Below are positions 8,498-16,867 of a DNA stretch of 36,403 bases, piece by piece. Source of the stretch: Rhodocyclales bacterium (GTDB lineage: Bacteria > Pseudomonadota > Gammaproteobacteria > Burkholderiales > Rhodocyclaceae); assembly GCA_026399475.1 (NCBI GenBank), contig JAPLQY010000013.1:1-36403 (forward strand), read 5' to 3'. The stretch's first letter is position 1, and every line of letters starts with the position of its first letter. Position numbers and translations under genes: made by a program. The notes beneath the pieces were generated by a model. The model was not told the DNA's origin and ran no database searches. It was given only the letters and a program-made list of their open reading frames with translations.

Positions 8498-10504
8498 CTA
8501 TACCGCCTTGATGCAGCGCACCGCGTGCGTTGCGCCGAACAGGGTCTCCGCCGGATAGCTGCGACGACATCCTTCATCGGCAATCGGACAGCGCGGATGG
8601 AAATGGCAGCCGGCCGGAGGCTTGGCCGGCGACGGCATGTCGCCAACAAGTTTCGGCACCTCGCTCCTTGCGCCGTCAACACGCGGCACGGCCGCCAGCA
8701 ATGCCTTCGTATAGGGATGCCGCGGCTGACGCAGTACCTCGTCGGCAGTTCCGCGCTCCACCACGCGCCCGAGATACATCACGGCTACCTCGTGGGCGAG
8801 GTAATCCACCACCGCGATGTTGTGCGTGATGAACAGATAGGTCAGCTTCAGATCGCGTTGCAGGTCGGACAACAGATTGAGGATCTGTGCCTGGACCGAA
8901 ACATCCAGTGCCGATGTCGGCTCGTCGCAGATCAGCAATTGCGGATTGACGGCCAAAGCACGGGCAATGGCGATGCGCTGCCGCTGCCCGCCGGAAAATT
9001 CGTGGGGATAGCGGCTCGCCATGTCGGCGCGCAAGCCAACCTGCTCCAGCAAGCTGCCGGTGCGTATCGCCAGATCTGCGCTGGTCCTTGCTCGGGTTCC
9101 GCCATTGCCACCAGTACCACCGGTACCCAGGGCCTGCATGCCTTCGGCGATGATGTCGCCGATGCGCAGGCGCGGGTTGAGCGAAGCGAAGGGGTCCTGA
9201 AATACCATCTGCATCTTTGCGCGCAGCGGTCGCAACTCACCCGCCGAACGTGTCGTCAGCTCCACACCGTCGAGCAGGACGCTGCCGGCCGTCGGCCGCA
9301 GCAACTGCAGCATGGCCTTGCCCGCGGTGGTCTTGCCGCAGCCCGACTCGCCCACCAGCGCCAGGGTGCGCCCCGGCATCAGGCGCAGCGACATGCCATC
9401 CACCGCGCGCACCGCGCCTACGGCCCGCTGCAGGACGCCGCGCCGGATCGGGAAGTGCACTTGCAGGTCGGTAACCTCCAGCAGCGGCCTGGACTCGACC
9501 GCAAGTACCGCGTCGTCAGCGCCGGCCGCCGGGGCAACGCCGGGCGCCGCCCCGGGCAGGAAACAGCGCACACCTTGACCGGCCTGCCCTGTATCGACAA
9601 CACGCCATGGCGGTGGCGCAGTGCTGCACACCGGCATGACTTCGCTGCAACGCTCGACGAAGCGGCAGCCGCCGTGCCGGGCGTCTGCCGGTGGCACGCT
9701 GCCCGGAATGGTCGCCAGCCTCCCGCCGCGCCGCTCTGCATCGGGCAGCGCGGCGAACAGCCGCACCGAGTAGGGATGTGCCGGCCGGGCGAAGAAGGCT
9801 TCGCGCGGCGCTTCTTCCACAAGTTGCCCTGCATACATGACGCCGACCCGATCCGCCATGCGCGCCACAACGCCCAGATCGTGAGTGATCAGGAGCAGGG
9901 CCATGCCCTGCTTGCGCCGCAGTTCGTCGAGCAGGTCGAGCACCTGGGCCTGTATGGTCACATCCAGCGCCGTGGTCGGCTCGTCGGCGATCAGCAAGCG
10001 CGGCGCGCCGGCCAGCGCAATCGCGATCATCACCCGCTGGCGCAGGCCACCGGAAAGCTGGAATGGATATTCGTCGAGCCGCCGCTTCGGATCGGGAATG
10101 CCGACCTGGTCGAGCAGTTCTTCGGCGCGTGCGCGTGCAGCGCCACCCCGCAGCGTCGAGTGCAGTTCCAACGCTTCGACGATCTGGCGCCCCACGGTGA
10201 GCACAGGATTTAGGCTGGTGGCCGGTTCCTGGAAGATCATGCCGATGCCGCCGCCGCGCAGATCGCGCATGCCCGACTCGGGCAGTGTCAGCAGGTCACC
10301 CCCCTCGAAGGCGATGGTGCCGCCCGTTACCTGCGCAGCGACCGGCAGCAGGCGCATGATGCCCAGCGCCGTCATCGACTTGCCGCAACCCGATTCACCC
10401 AGCAGCGCGTAGCATTCGCCGGCCGCGATGTCGAAGGAGATGCCATCGACCGGGCGTGCGGCGCCGATCCGGATGGACAAGTCGCGCACCGAAAGAATGT
10501 TCAT
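8498..10504 (-). CDS. Fused double ABC ATPase of a peptide-type importer (YejF / OppD-OppF fusion)
   Basis: Energises uptake by an Opp/Dpp-class importer; both nucleotide-binding domains are in one 668-residue chain, as in YejF and GsiA. First domain: Walker A GESGCGKS (36-43), signature LSGGLRQR, Walker B LLIADEPT, then a Cys-containing oligopeptide-transporter C-terminal motif (GGCRFVERC). Second domain: Walker A GESGCGKT (385-392), signature FSGGQRQR, Walker B LLICDEPTSALDV, and a second C-terminal motif (CHFHPRCPIADEGC). A short Gly/Thr-rich stretch, GTGGTGGNGGT, interrupts the second domain in the helical region. ATG 10504 fits the usual N-terminus; an in-frame upstream start at 10576 lies in a GC-rich hairpin region. 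It follows the permease genes with a 163-bp gap. Confidence 0.93.
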   Translation of the reverse strand: MNILSVRDLSIRIGAARPVDGISFDIAAGECYALLGESGCGKSMTALGIMRLLPVAAQVTGGTIAFEGGDLLTLPESGMRDLRGGGIGMIFQEPATSLNPVLTVGRQIVEALELHSTLRGGAARARAEELLDQVGIPDPKRRLDEYPFQLSGGLRQRVMIAIALAGAPRLLIADEPTTALDVTIQAQVLDLLDELRRKQGMALLLITHDLGVVARMADRVGVMYAGQLVEEAPREAFFARPAHPYSVRLFAALPDAERRGGRLATIPGSVPPADARHGGCRFVERCSEVMPVCSTAPPPWRVVDTGQAGQGVRCFLPGAAPGVAPAAGADDAVLAVESRPLLEVTDLQVHFPIRRGVLQRAVGAVRAVDGMSLRLMPGRTLALVGESGCGKTTAGKAMLQLLRPTAGSVLLDGVELTTRSAGELRPLRAKMQMVFQDPFASLNPRLRIGDIIAEGMQALGTGGTGGNGGTRARTSADLAIRTGSLLEQVGLRADMASRYPHEFSGGQRQRIAIARALAVNPQLLICDEPTSALDVSVQAQILNLLSDLQRDLKLTYLFITHNIAVVDYLAHEVAVMYLGRVVERGTADEVLRQPRHPYTKALLAAVPRVDGARSEVPKLVGDMPSPAKPPAGCHFHPRCPIADEGCRRSYPAETLFGATHAVRCIKAV

Positions 10505-10575
10505 AGCAGGCACTTCGCGTGAAACACATGGATCGGAGTCCCCCGTGATAAACGCGCGCAGCGCGCTGAATAGCA

Positions 10576-10589
10576 ACCCCCCGCGAGGG
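10576..10589. repeat. GC-rich hairpin element between permease and ATPase genes
   Basis: A ccccc-gcga-ggggg hairpin in the 163-bp gap. The core cccgcgaggg recurs in the hairpin at 35674-35698. The purine-rich flank (aaagggggg) is also similar. It may be an intergenic mRNA-processing or attenuation element; that role is inferred. Confidence 0.4.
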
Positions 10590-10667
10590 GGAAAGGGGGG
10601 CGGGCGACCAATTCGATTTTCGCGTGTTTCATCTGCAGCGGATAATGCTTGGCACGCTGAGCGTTAA

Positions 10668-12077
10668 TCATGCCGACGACCTCGGATCGAAGGCATCGCG
10701 CACCGCGTCGGCGAACAGGTTGGCGGCCAGCACCAGGGCAAACATGAAGCTGAAGGCGGCCAGCAGCGACCACCAGACCATGGGCTCGCGCGCCAGCTCC
10801 ATGCGCGCCGTGTTGATCATGGTGCCAAACGAGATCGTGGTCGGATCGACACCGACGCCGACATAGGACAACACCGCCTCGGCCAGCACCAGTCCGGAGA
10901 AATCCATCACCAGCGAAATCAGCACGATGTGCATCAGGTTGGGCAGGATGTGGCGGCGCATGATGGCGAAGCGGCCGACGCCGAAAGCCTGCGCCGCCTG
11001 GACGAATTCAAGCTCGCGCAGCTTCAAGGTCTCGCCGCGCAAGAGGCGCGCGACGCCGGTCCAGCTGGTCATGCCGAGGATCAGGCACAGCGCCAGCAAG
11101 CGCGCATCGGCACGCTCGGCGGAGGTGGCGAACCAGTCCGGATGGGTGTCGATCACCACCTGCATCATCAGTACCGCCGCAGCGATCAGCAGCACGCCGG
11201 GAATCGAGGAGAGCGTGGTGTAGAGATACTGGATCAGGTCATCGACCCAGCCGCCGACATAACCGGCCATGATGCCCAGCAGCACCGCCACCGGCAGCAT
11301 CACCAGCGTGGTCAGGGTGCCGATCAGCAGCCCCGTACGTATGCTCTTCAGCGCCAGGTAGAGCACGTCCTGCCCCACCTTGTCGGTGCCGAAGACGTGG
11401 TATCCGCCACCGAGGGCTACAGCCACGCCGAGCAGCAGGAAGATCGCCAGCAGCGTAATCAGTACCGCGCCGGTCGCTGCACTCGTTGCCGAATCACCGG
11501 CGCCAGATCTCAGGGTCGCAGCAAGTTCAAGTCCGCGCGCCCGGCACCATAGCGTCGCCAACAGCAACCAGGCCACCAGTCCGCCTCCCAGCCCGCGCGA
11601 CACGCGCAGGGCTATGTCAAATTCATGGCCGGTCAGGTTCTCGCCCAGATGCGCGCCACCGTGCTTGAGTCGCGGAAACTCGCGCTGCGTGGAATTCTCA
11701 AGCGCTTCCCTTGAGTACAGGTGCGTCGCCAGCGGCGCCGAATAGGTTGTCTCGGCATGCTGGCGAAGACCCGCCAGCAGCGCATCGAGCGCCGAATTCA
11801 CCTCCACCGCATAGCGCGCAGTTGCCACCCCCTGGGCCCCCGGCTGTGCCTCCAGGCGCGCCCGATAATGCAGCGAATCGAGCAGGCCCACCAGGACGAA
11901 GACAGCCAGCACCGTCGCCGCCGCCATCGCCACGGCGTTCCCGGCCACGCGCGACCAGGCGGCACGCAGAGCCTCCTGCCGCCGCGCCCAGAGCGCGAGC
12001 CCTGCGATCACGGCGATCAGCACGAACAGCAGTGCGTCCGACCACAACACCAGCGGCTGAATCACGAATTCCTTCAC
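10668..12077 (-). CDS. Peptide-type ABC transporter permease (OppC/YejE-like) with long N-terminal extension
   Basis: Inner-membrane permease, 469 residues, against about 300-340 for usual OppC/YejE proteins. The C-terminal half (from about 215) is the normal BPD_transp_1 permease. It begins near FGTDKVGQDVLYLALKSIRTGL and has the EAA loop QAAQAFGVGRFAIMRRHILPN, ending VRDAFDPRSSA. The N-terminal half has hydrophobic segments at about 13-31, 50-67 and 163-180 and a soluble stretch of about 90 residues between the second and third. The start is GTG at 12077, overlapping the upstream permease stop as GTGA, so translation is probably coupled. The extension has no function I recognise. Confidence 0.9.
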   Translation of the reverse strand: MKEFVIQPLVLWSDALLFVLIAVIAGLALWARRQEALRAAWSRVAGNAVAMAAATVLAVFVLVGLLDSLHYRARLEAQPGAQGVATARYAVEVNSALDALLAGLRQHAETTYSAPLATHLYSREALENSTQREFPRLKHGGAHLGENLTGHEFDIALRVSRGLGGGLVAWLLLATLWCRARGLELAATLRSGAGDSATSAATGAVLITLLAIFLLLGVAVALGGGYHVFGTDKVGQDVLYLALKSIRTGLLIGTLTTLVMLPVAVLLGIMAGYVGGWVDDLIQYLYTTLSSIPGVLLIAAAVLMMQVVIDTHPDWFATSAERADARLLALCLILGMTSWTGVARLLRGETLKLRELEFVQAAQAFGVGRFAIMRRHILPNLMHIVLISLVMDFSGLVLAEAVLSYVGVGVDPTTISFGTMINTARMELAREPMVWWSLLAAFSFMFALVLAANLFADAVRDAFDPRSSA

Positions 12078-13051
12078 TGCAAGCGCACCCGCGGATCGGC
12101 CAGCGTGTAGGACAGGTCAGTCAGCAGCAGGCCGACGATGTAGAGCACCGAACCGATGAATACCATCGAGCGCACCACCGCAAAATCCTGGGCGTTGATG
12201 GCGTCGATGGTGTAACTGCCCAGTCCCGGAATGCCGAAGAAGGATTCGGTCAGCAGGCTGCCCATGAACAGCGTGGGGATCACTACCACGACGCCGGTGA
12301 GGATCGGGATCAGGGCATTGCGCAGCACATGCCGGAACAGCACCACTCGCTCGGACAGGCCCTTGGCGCGCGCGGTACGCACGTAGTCGCGGGTGATCTC
12401 TTCGAGAAAGATGGTGCGATACCAGCGGGTTGATGCGCCGATGCCGCCGATCACGCCGATGACCACCGGCAGGACCAGGAATTTCGCCGCATCCACCCCC
12501 CCGCTGTAGCCCGAGATCGGCACCAGGTGCCAGACCTTGGACACCAGCCACTGCCCGCCGATGATGTAGAACAGGCCCGAGATCGACATCATCGCCACGC
12601 ACAGCACCACGCCGTAAAAATCCAGTGCCGTGGCACGGAAGAACACCAGCAGCAGCGCGAAGGAAATCGCCACGAACAGGCCCAGCACAAAGGTCGGCAG
12701 CGCAATCGCCAGGCTCGGCCCCATGCGCGCGCCGATCTCGCGGGCGATGTCGCGGCCGTCGTCGGCGCGGCCGAAATCGCCGGCGAACATGCGCACCGAC
12801 TTGCTGAAGAAAATGGTATCGGTCAGCACAGCACTCCCCGCCGAGGCCTCATTCCACACCAGCGGCTTGTCATAGCCGCGCTCGGCCTTCCACTTCTGGA
12901 TCGCCTCGGGCGTCACGCGCTTGACGCCGAGCTGCATGCGCGCCATGTCATCCGGCGTATTCACGACGAAGAACAGGGCAAAGGTGAACAGATTCACGCC
13001 GACCAGGATCGGAATGGCATACAGCAGGCGGCGGATTATGTAGGCGAGCAT
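12074..13051 (-). CDS. Peptide-type ABC transporter permease (OppB/YejB-like)
   Basis: Inner-membrane permease of 325 residues. The N-terminus MLAYIIRRLLYAIPILVGVNLFTFALFF is the typical OppB first segment. A soluble loop (about 35-105) contains DDMARMQLGVKRVTPEAI. The EAA-type loop is TRDYVRTARAKGLSERVVLFRHVLRNALIP, and the C-terminus has FFGIPGLGSYTIDAI and DLSYTLADPRVRL. ATG 13051 shares one base with the TGA of the upstream hydrolase (TGATG), and its own stop overlaps the next permease. Tight coupling in both directions shows a single operon: hydrolase, OppB-like, OppC-like, fused ATPase. Confidence 0.93.
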   Translation of the reverse strand: MLAYIIRRLLYAIPILVGVNLFTFALFFVVNTPDDMARMQLGVKRVTPEAIQKWKAERGYDKPLVWNEASAGSAVLTDTIFFSKSVRMFAGDFGRADDGRDIAREIGARMGPSLAIALPTFVLGLFVAISFALLLVFFRATALDFYGVVLCVAMMSISGLFYIIGGQWLVSKVWHLVPISGYSGGVDAAKFLVLPVVIGVIGGIGASTRWYRTIFLEEITRDYVRTARAKGLSERVVLFRHVLRNALIPILTGVVVVIPTLFMGSLLTESFFGIPGLGSYTIDAINAQDFAVVRSMVFIGSVLYIVGLLLTDLSYTLADPRVRLQ

Positions 13052-14076
13052 CAGTTGGTCGAGGTGTCGCGGCCCAGCAGCATGGCGACAAACCTGCTGC
13101 GCATCGCGGGCGAGAAGTCGTGGCGGCTGACGAAATCCGTGGCCGCGCCCGCCCCGCTCCACGCGATGCCCCAGATCGGCGCCACGGCCGTCGGCTGCAT
13201 CGCATAGCGCGCGTCGCCGACGACGCCACCCGTCGCGTCGTGCACGATGAAGCCTTCCGAAAACACCCGGAAGCGCTCGATGTCCTGCAGGCGCCTCGCG
13301 TCGCCCGCCGCCAGCTTCTGCGCCGCGGCGGCATCGAGCAGCGTGGCCGATTCACCGGGATAGTGACGCACGTCGAAGCCCAGATGAAAGGCATCGACCT
13401 GGACCCGGCCGTCGTGCGCATACAGCGAGCGCCAGAGCACCAGGTTGGCCATCGACGGCTTGACCGAGAGCTGTTGCGGCTGATGCCCGCGCGCCTGCGC
13501 CAGCGCTATGGCCGCCGCTTCGACGCGCTGCTGCTGAACAAAGCTGAGGCCGAAATAGGCGAGCCCCAGAACCAGGCTCCAGCGCACGGCCACCGAATTC
13601 GGCCGGCGCAGGAAGAAGAACAGCGGCACCGCCAGCAGCAGCGTGAATAGAGGATCGAACACGGCGATCAGGTTCCAGGCCTCCTTGCGCTGCGAAAACG
13701 GCAACCACAGGTGCGTGCCGTAGCTGGTGCAGGCATCCAGCAGCGGATGCAGCAGATAACCGCAAAAGCTGTAGACGTAAAGCGCGGAAAAACTCGTCCG
13801 CCGCCGCAGCAAAGGCCACAGCAGCAGCGCCGCCAGCAGCGCGCCGAAGGGCACGAAGGCCAGCGCATGGCTGAAATGGCGGTGATAGTCCAGCACCAGC
13901 AGCGCGTCGCCGCCGCTCTGGATCAGCGCATCGGCATCCGGCAGCAAGCCGGCCGCAGCGCCGACACCGGCCGCCATTCGCCGTTCTGCCAGCGCCGACT
14001 TTTCGTCGCGGCAGCGCACCGAGCCCACCGCCGCGGCCAGCGCCGCCCCCATCACGGCATGAGTCACGATATCCAT
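13051..14076 (-). CDS. Membrane-bound metal-dependent hydrolase (DUF457 / YdjM family)
   Basis: A 341-residue membrane protein of the YdjM/DUF457 family, whose substrate is generally not known. It starts MDIVTHAVMGAALAAAVG. Conserved candidate metal ligands are His6, Asp47 and Asp49 in LLPDADAL, and His65, His67 and His70 in YHRHFSHAL. A second cluster lies at His110 and Asp114 in LLHPLLDACTSYGTHLW. Hydrophobic segments lie at about 72-90, 100-112, 140-156 and 165-180. The C-terminal about 150 residues appear soluble. It is the first gene of the ABC permease operon (TGATG overlap), which suggests a role tied to the imported substrate or the envelope, but that is inference. Confidence 0.85.
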   Translation of the reverse strand: MDIVTHAVMGAALAAAVGSVRCRDEKSALAERRMAAGVGAAAGLLPDADALIQSGGDALLVLDYHRHFSHALAFVPFGALLAALLLWPLLRRRTSFSALYVYSFCGYLLHPLLDACTSYGTHLWLPFSQRKEAWNLIAVFDPLFTLLLAVPLFFFLRRPNSVAVRWSLVLGLAYFGLSFVQQQRVEAAAIALAQARGHQPQQLSVKPSMANLVLWRSLYAHDGRVQVDAFHLGFDVRHYPGESATLLDAAAAQKLAAGDARRLQDIERFRVFSEGFIVHDATGGVVGDARYAMQPTAVAPIWGIAWSGAGAATDFVSRHDFSPAMRSRFVAMLLGRDTSTN

Positions 14077-14150
14077 GGCGCGAATAGTAGAGCAAATCGC
14101 TTATGAAGCATGCCCGGCAAGCGATGGCTTTATCCCCGCCCTCGCCCTAA

Positions 14151-14170
14151 AATTGCGACTGTCCGCAATT
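14151..14170. promoter_or_regulatory. Perfect dyad aattgcg-N6-cgcaatt in divergent promoter region
   Basis: Arms 14151-14157 and 14164-14170 are a perfect 7-bp inverted repeat around actgtc. A -10-like TAAAAT (14148-14153) overlaps its left edge on the plus strand. The dyad lies in the 117-bp region between the divergent hydrolase and secreted-protein genes. It could be an operator or a 5' leader hairpin. Confidence 0.35.
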
Positions 14171-14193
14171 CGCTGCTCCAGAAAGGAAAAACC

Positions 14194-14550
14194 TTGAAAT
14201 ACCTGACACGTTTGCTCATCCTGCTGAGCCTTGCCGCTCCCCTGCCCGCCATGGCCGAAGATGCCGAAGCCGGCCTGGCCGCCGTCAGGCAGCTCGGCAC
14301 CCTGAACGGACAGGCGCTGGCCTGCGCCGACAAGGACGCCGCCGCCAAGGCCAAGGCGCTGATGCTGACCCATGCGCCGAAAACCGCGCGCTTTGGCTCC
14401 GCCTATGAAGAAGCCACGCAGGAAGCCTTCATGGCCCAGACCCGGACGTCGGGCACCTGTCCCGATGCCAAGGTCCTCGCCGGCAAGCTGGACGCAGTTG
14501 CACAAGGGCTGCAAACGGCCCTGCCGGCCGCCCAGCCCGCATCGAAATAG
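14194..14550 (+). CDS. Small secreted protein of unknown function, upstream of SCO1
   Basis: A 118-residue protein that I do not recognise. The TTG at 14194 is chosen because AGAAAGGA stands before it and it opens directly into a signal peptide (KYLTRLLILLSLAAPLPAMA, cleavage before EDAEAG). Upstream in-frame ATG 14110 would put a polar stretch before the signal. The mature part is Ala/Lys-rich and helical. It has two cysteines, in LACADKDAA and GTCPDAK, that could form a disulfide in the periplasm. The stop is 5 bp before the SCO1 gene, so the two are probably co-transcribed and may work together in copper or redox handling; this is inferred only from position. Confidence 0.75.
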   Translation: MKYLTRLLILLSLAAPLPAMAEDAEAGLAAVRQLGTLNGQALACADKDAAAKAKALMLTHAPKTARFGSAYEEATQEAFMAQTRTSGTCPDAKVLAGKLDAVAQGLQTALPAAQPASK

Positions 14551-14555
14551 CAGAC

Positions 14556-15206
14556 ATGACGCCGTTGCGCGCGTTGGCCCTGTGCCTGGGGCTTTGCTGG
14601 GCAGCGGTGGCCTGCGGCCAGACCGGCACCGTGGTGCCGAAGCATACGGAGGAGCCGGAGCAAACAGTCGACCTGGTACCGCGCTACCTGCTGCAGGACT
14701 ATCGCGGCCGGATCGTGACGCATGAGAGTTTTCGCGGCCGTTTCCAACTCATCATCTTCGGCTTCACCTCCTGCCCGGATGTCTGCCCGACCACGCTGCT
14801 CAACTTCAAGAACATTCTCGAAGCCCTCGGCGACAAGGCCGCGCGCCTGCAGCCGATTTTCATCACGGTCGATCCGGAGCGCGACACCTCGTCGATGCTG
14901 CACGAATACACCGCCGCCTTCGACCCACGCATCATCGGCCTGGCAGGCAGCCCCGAACTCACCCGGCACGCGGCGGACACCTTCCGGGTCCGCTACGAAA
15001 AGGTGCAGGAACCCGGTGCCCCGGCCGACATCTACACCATGGACCATTCGACCGGGATGTACCTGCTGGACCCCGATGGCAGCTTCCTCATCAGGTTCGC
15101 CAGCAGCGCTCCAGCGCAGGATGTCGCCGCGCGCATCGGCAGCCTGATGGACGCCGATCACTCGCGACCGCCGGCAAGGCGGCTCGGCAACGCCCCGTTG
15201 CGATGA
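14556..15206 (+). CDS. SCO1/SenC/PrrC-family copper or thiol-disulfide protein, lipoprotein
   Basis: SCO-family thioredoxin-fold protein; family members deliver copper to the CuA site of cytochrome oxidase or keep cysteines reduced. 216 residues. The N-terminal signal has a lipobox-like LCWAAVAC with Cys20, so it is probably lipid-anchored on the periplasmic side. The copper-binding CxxxC is TSCPDVCPT (Cys73, Cys77), with the distal His164 in YTMDHST. The region FITVDPERDT is also typical. It begins 5 bp after the small secreted protein gene and converges with the cytochrome c gene 19 bp away. Oxidase genes are not in the window. Confidence 0.93.
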   Translation: MTPLRALALCLGLCWAAVACGQTGTVVPKHTEEPEQTVDLVPRYLLQDYRGRIVTHESFRGRFQLIIFGFTSCPDVCPTTLLNFKNILEALGDKAARLQPIFITVDPERDTSSMLHEYTAAFDPRIIGLAGSPELTRHAADTFRVRYEKVQEPGAPADIYTMDHSTGMYLLDPDGSFLIRFASSAPAQDVAARIGSLMDADHSRPPARRLGNAPLR

Positions 15207-15225
15207 AATCCTTGCGCCGGATTGG

Positions 15226-15519
15226 CTACTTGAACTTGTAATAGGCCTGGTTCAGCCAGGCAGCTACGTTGGCCTCGTCCTCGGGAAACCAGCCGGCATT
15301 GGTCTGCGCGCTGCAGGCCGCGACGCGCTGGCCGAGCGCCACGGCAGTGTTGATCAGGCGCGGCTTGCGCGTGTACATCGCGGAGCCGTTGCCACCGAGC
15401 AGCTTGACGTGGCAGGCCACGCACTGCTTGTCGTGCAGCGCCTTGCCCAGTTTGGGATCGGCCGCGGCCTGGGCCGGCAGGGAAAGCAGCAGGCATAACA
15501 GCGGAATCACGATACGCAT
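15226..15519 (-). CDS. Small mono-haem c-type cytochrome
   Basis: A 97-residue periplasmic cytochrome. The signal peptide MRIVIPLLCLLLSLPAQA is followed by a mature protein of about 78 residues with one haem site CVACH (33-37). The sixth ligand is probably Met48 in GSAMYTRKP, which is unusually close to the haem motif. A later Cys (VAACSAQTNAGWFPEDE) is extra. It may be an electron-transfer partner of an oxidase or of the neighbouring SCO1 protein. It lies 32 bp downstream of the acidic-protein gene on the same strand, probably in one transcript. Confidence 0.87.
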   Translation of the reverse strand: MRIVIPLLCLLLSLPAQAAADPKLGKALHDKQCVACHVKLLGGNGSAMYTRKPRLINTAVALGQRVAACSAQTNAGWFPEDEANVAAWLNQAYYKFK

Positions 15520-15551
15520 GGCATTTCTCCCGGGATGAAGTGCTGCGACGA

Positions 15552-15803
15552 CTACTGAAGGTAGGTGATTTCCATTTCCGAATCGAGGCCGGTCACCATG
15601 TCGAGGATCTCCTCGGTGAACTGCTCATCTTCGTCGCTCCATGTGGCGTCGGGCGCGGTGGAAGCGGTGACCAGCGGCGTGATATCGAAATCGACGAAGC
15701 GGTCGCCGACCTTGAGCACGTAGATGCCGGAAGAATGCTCGACCAGTTCCCAGTCGTCCGGAATTTCGAGCTCTGCATGCAGTTCAAGCGACAGCTTTTT
15801 CAT
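15552..15803 (-). CDS. Small acidic protein of unknown function
   Basis: An 83-residue cytoplasmic protein with no signal peptide, cysteine or membrane segment. It begins MKKLSLELHAELEIPDDWELVEHSSGIYVLKVGDRFVDFDI in recognisable beta-rich style and ends in a strongly acidic helix (SDEDEQFTEEILDMVTG). I do not recognise the family. A GGAG ribosome site precedes ATG 15803 at good spacing. It is upstream of the cytochrome c gene in the same direction and divergent from the ornithine cyclodeaminase-family gene. Confidence 0.75.
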   Translation of the reverse strand: MKKLSLELHAELEIPDDWELVEHSSGIYVLKVGDRFVDFDITPLVTASTAPDATWSDEDEQFTEEILDMVTGLDSEMEITYLQ

Positions 15804-15897
15804 ATCGTTCTCCAGCTTCGGGTTTCCAAAGGCGCATCCTAATGCATCCAGCCCCGACGAGGTAGGATGGCAGGTCCAGCCGATCCATCAAGACACC

Positions 15898-16839
15898 ATG
15901 ATTCGTCCCCCAATCGCAAACGTCGCATGCGACCTCCCCCTGCTGCTCGACAACGACACCGTGCGCCGGCATCTCTCGCTCGACGCCTTGTTGCCCGCCA
16001 TCGAAAAAGCACTGATCGATCTTTCCGCCGGCCGCGTGGTGCAGCCCCTGCGCACCGTGATGGAACTGCCCGGCCGCAGCAGCCTGCTCTTCGTCAAGCC
16101 GGCGCTGGTCGGCAATGCACTGGCCACCAAGCTGATCACCCAGGTTCCGGACAACGCCGCGCGCGGCCTGCCGACCATGATCGCCACCGTACTGCTGCTC
16201 GATCCGGACAGCGGTGTCCCTCTGGCGGTGATGGACGCCACCTGGCTGACCGAACTGCGCACCGCCGCCGTCTCGGCCGTGGCCACCCGGGTGCTGCGCG
16301 ACAGCCGGCCCAAGCGCCTCGCCATACTCGGATCCGGCGCGCTGGCGCGCAGTCACGCGCTGGCCCTGAGCACCGTCGTGCCGATCAGCGACATCCGCGT
16401 CTGGAGCCCGACCCGTGCCAATGCCGAACGCTGCGCCGCCGACATCGACGGAACCGCCTGCGCCGACGCGGAAAGCGCCGTGCGCGATGCCGATGTCGTG
16501 GTGACCGTCACCAACGCCAGCGTGCCGGTGCTGATGGGCCGCTGGCTCAAGCCCGGTGCGCTGGTCCATGCGGTAGGCGCGCCGCGCCCCGGCTGGCGCG
16601 AACTGGACGACGAAGCCATGGCCAACTACGTGATTGCCGACCACCGCCTCGCCGCCGAAACCGAGTCGGGCGACGTGATTCTTTCCGGCGCCCGCGTGCA
16701 ATGTGAAATCGGCGCGGTGCTGGCCGGCAAAGTGGCGGTTCCGGCCGGCGTCACGATTATCTTCAAGGCGCTGGGGCAGGCCGTCGAGGACGCGGTGGCC
16801 GCGCGGCTGGTGTATGACGCAGTCACTGCCGTGCAATAG
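15898..16839 (+). CDS. Ornithine cyclodeaminase / mu-crystallin family NAD(P)-dependent protein
   Basis: A 313-residue protein, normal for the family (about 310-330). Members include ornithine cyclodeaminase, alanine dehydrogenase and ketimine or Delta1-pyrroline-2-carboxylate reductases, so the substrate cannot be fixed from sequence. The N-terminal part has LFVKPALVGNALATKLI with the conserved lysine region and DATWLTELRTAAVSAVA. The Rossmann motif is LAILGSGALARSHA (Gly145, Gly147, Ala150). ATG 15898 gives the usual N-terminus; the frame is open further upstream but overlaps the divergent gene. No biosynthetic neighbours clarify its role. Confidence 0.88.
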   Translation: MIRPPIANVACDLPLLLDNDTVRRHLSLDALLPAIEKALIDLSAGRVVQPLRTVMELPGRSSLLFVKPALVGNALATKLITQVPDNAARGLPTMIATVLLLDPDSGVPLAVMDATWLTELRTAAVSAVATRVLRDSRPKRLAILGSGALARSHALALSTVVPISDIRVWSPTRANAERCAADIDGTACADAESAVRDADVVVTVTNASVPVLMGRWLKPGALVHAVGAPRPGWRELDDEAMANYVIADHRLAAETESGDVILSGARVQCEIGAVLAGKVAVPAGVTIIFKALGQAVEDAVAARLVYDAVTAVQ

Positions 16840-16867
16840 GCGCAGGCAGCAGCCTCATGCCGGGAGA

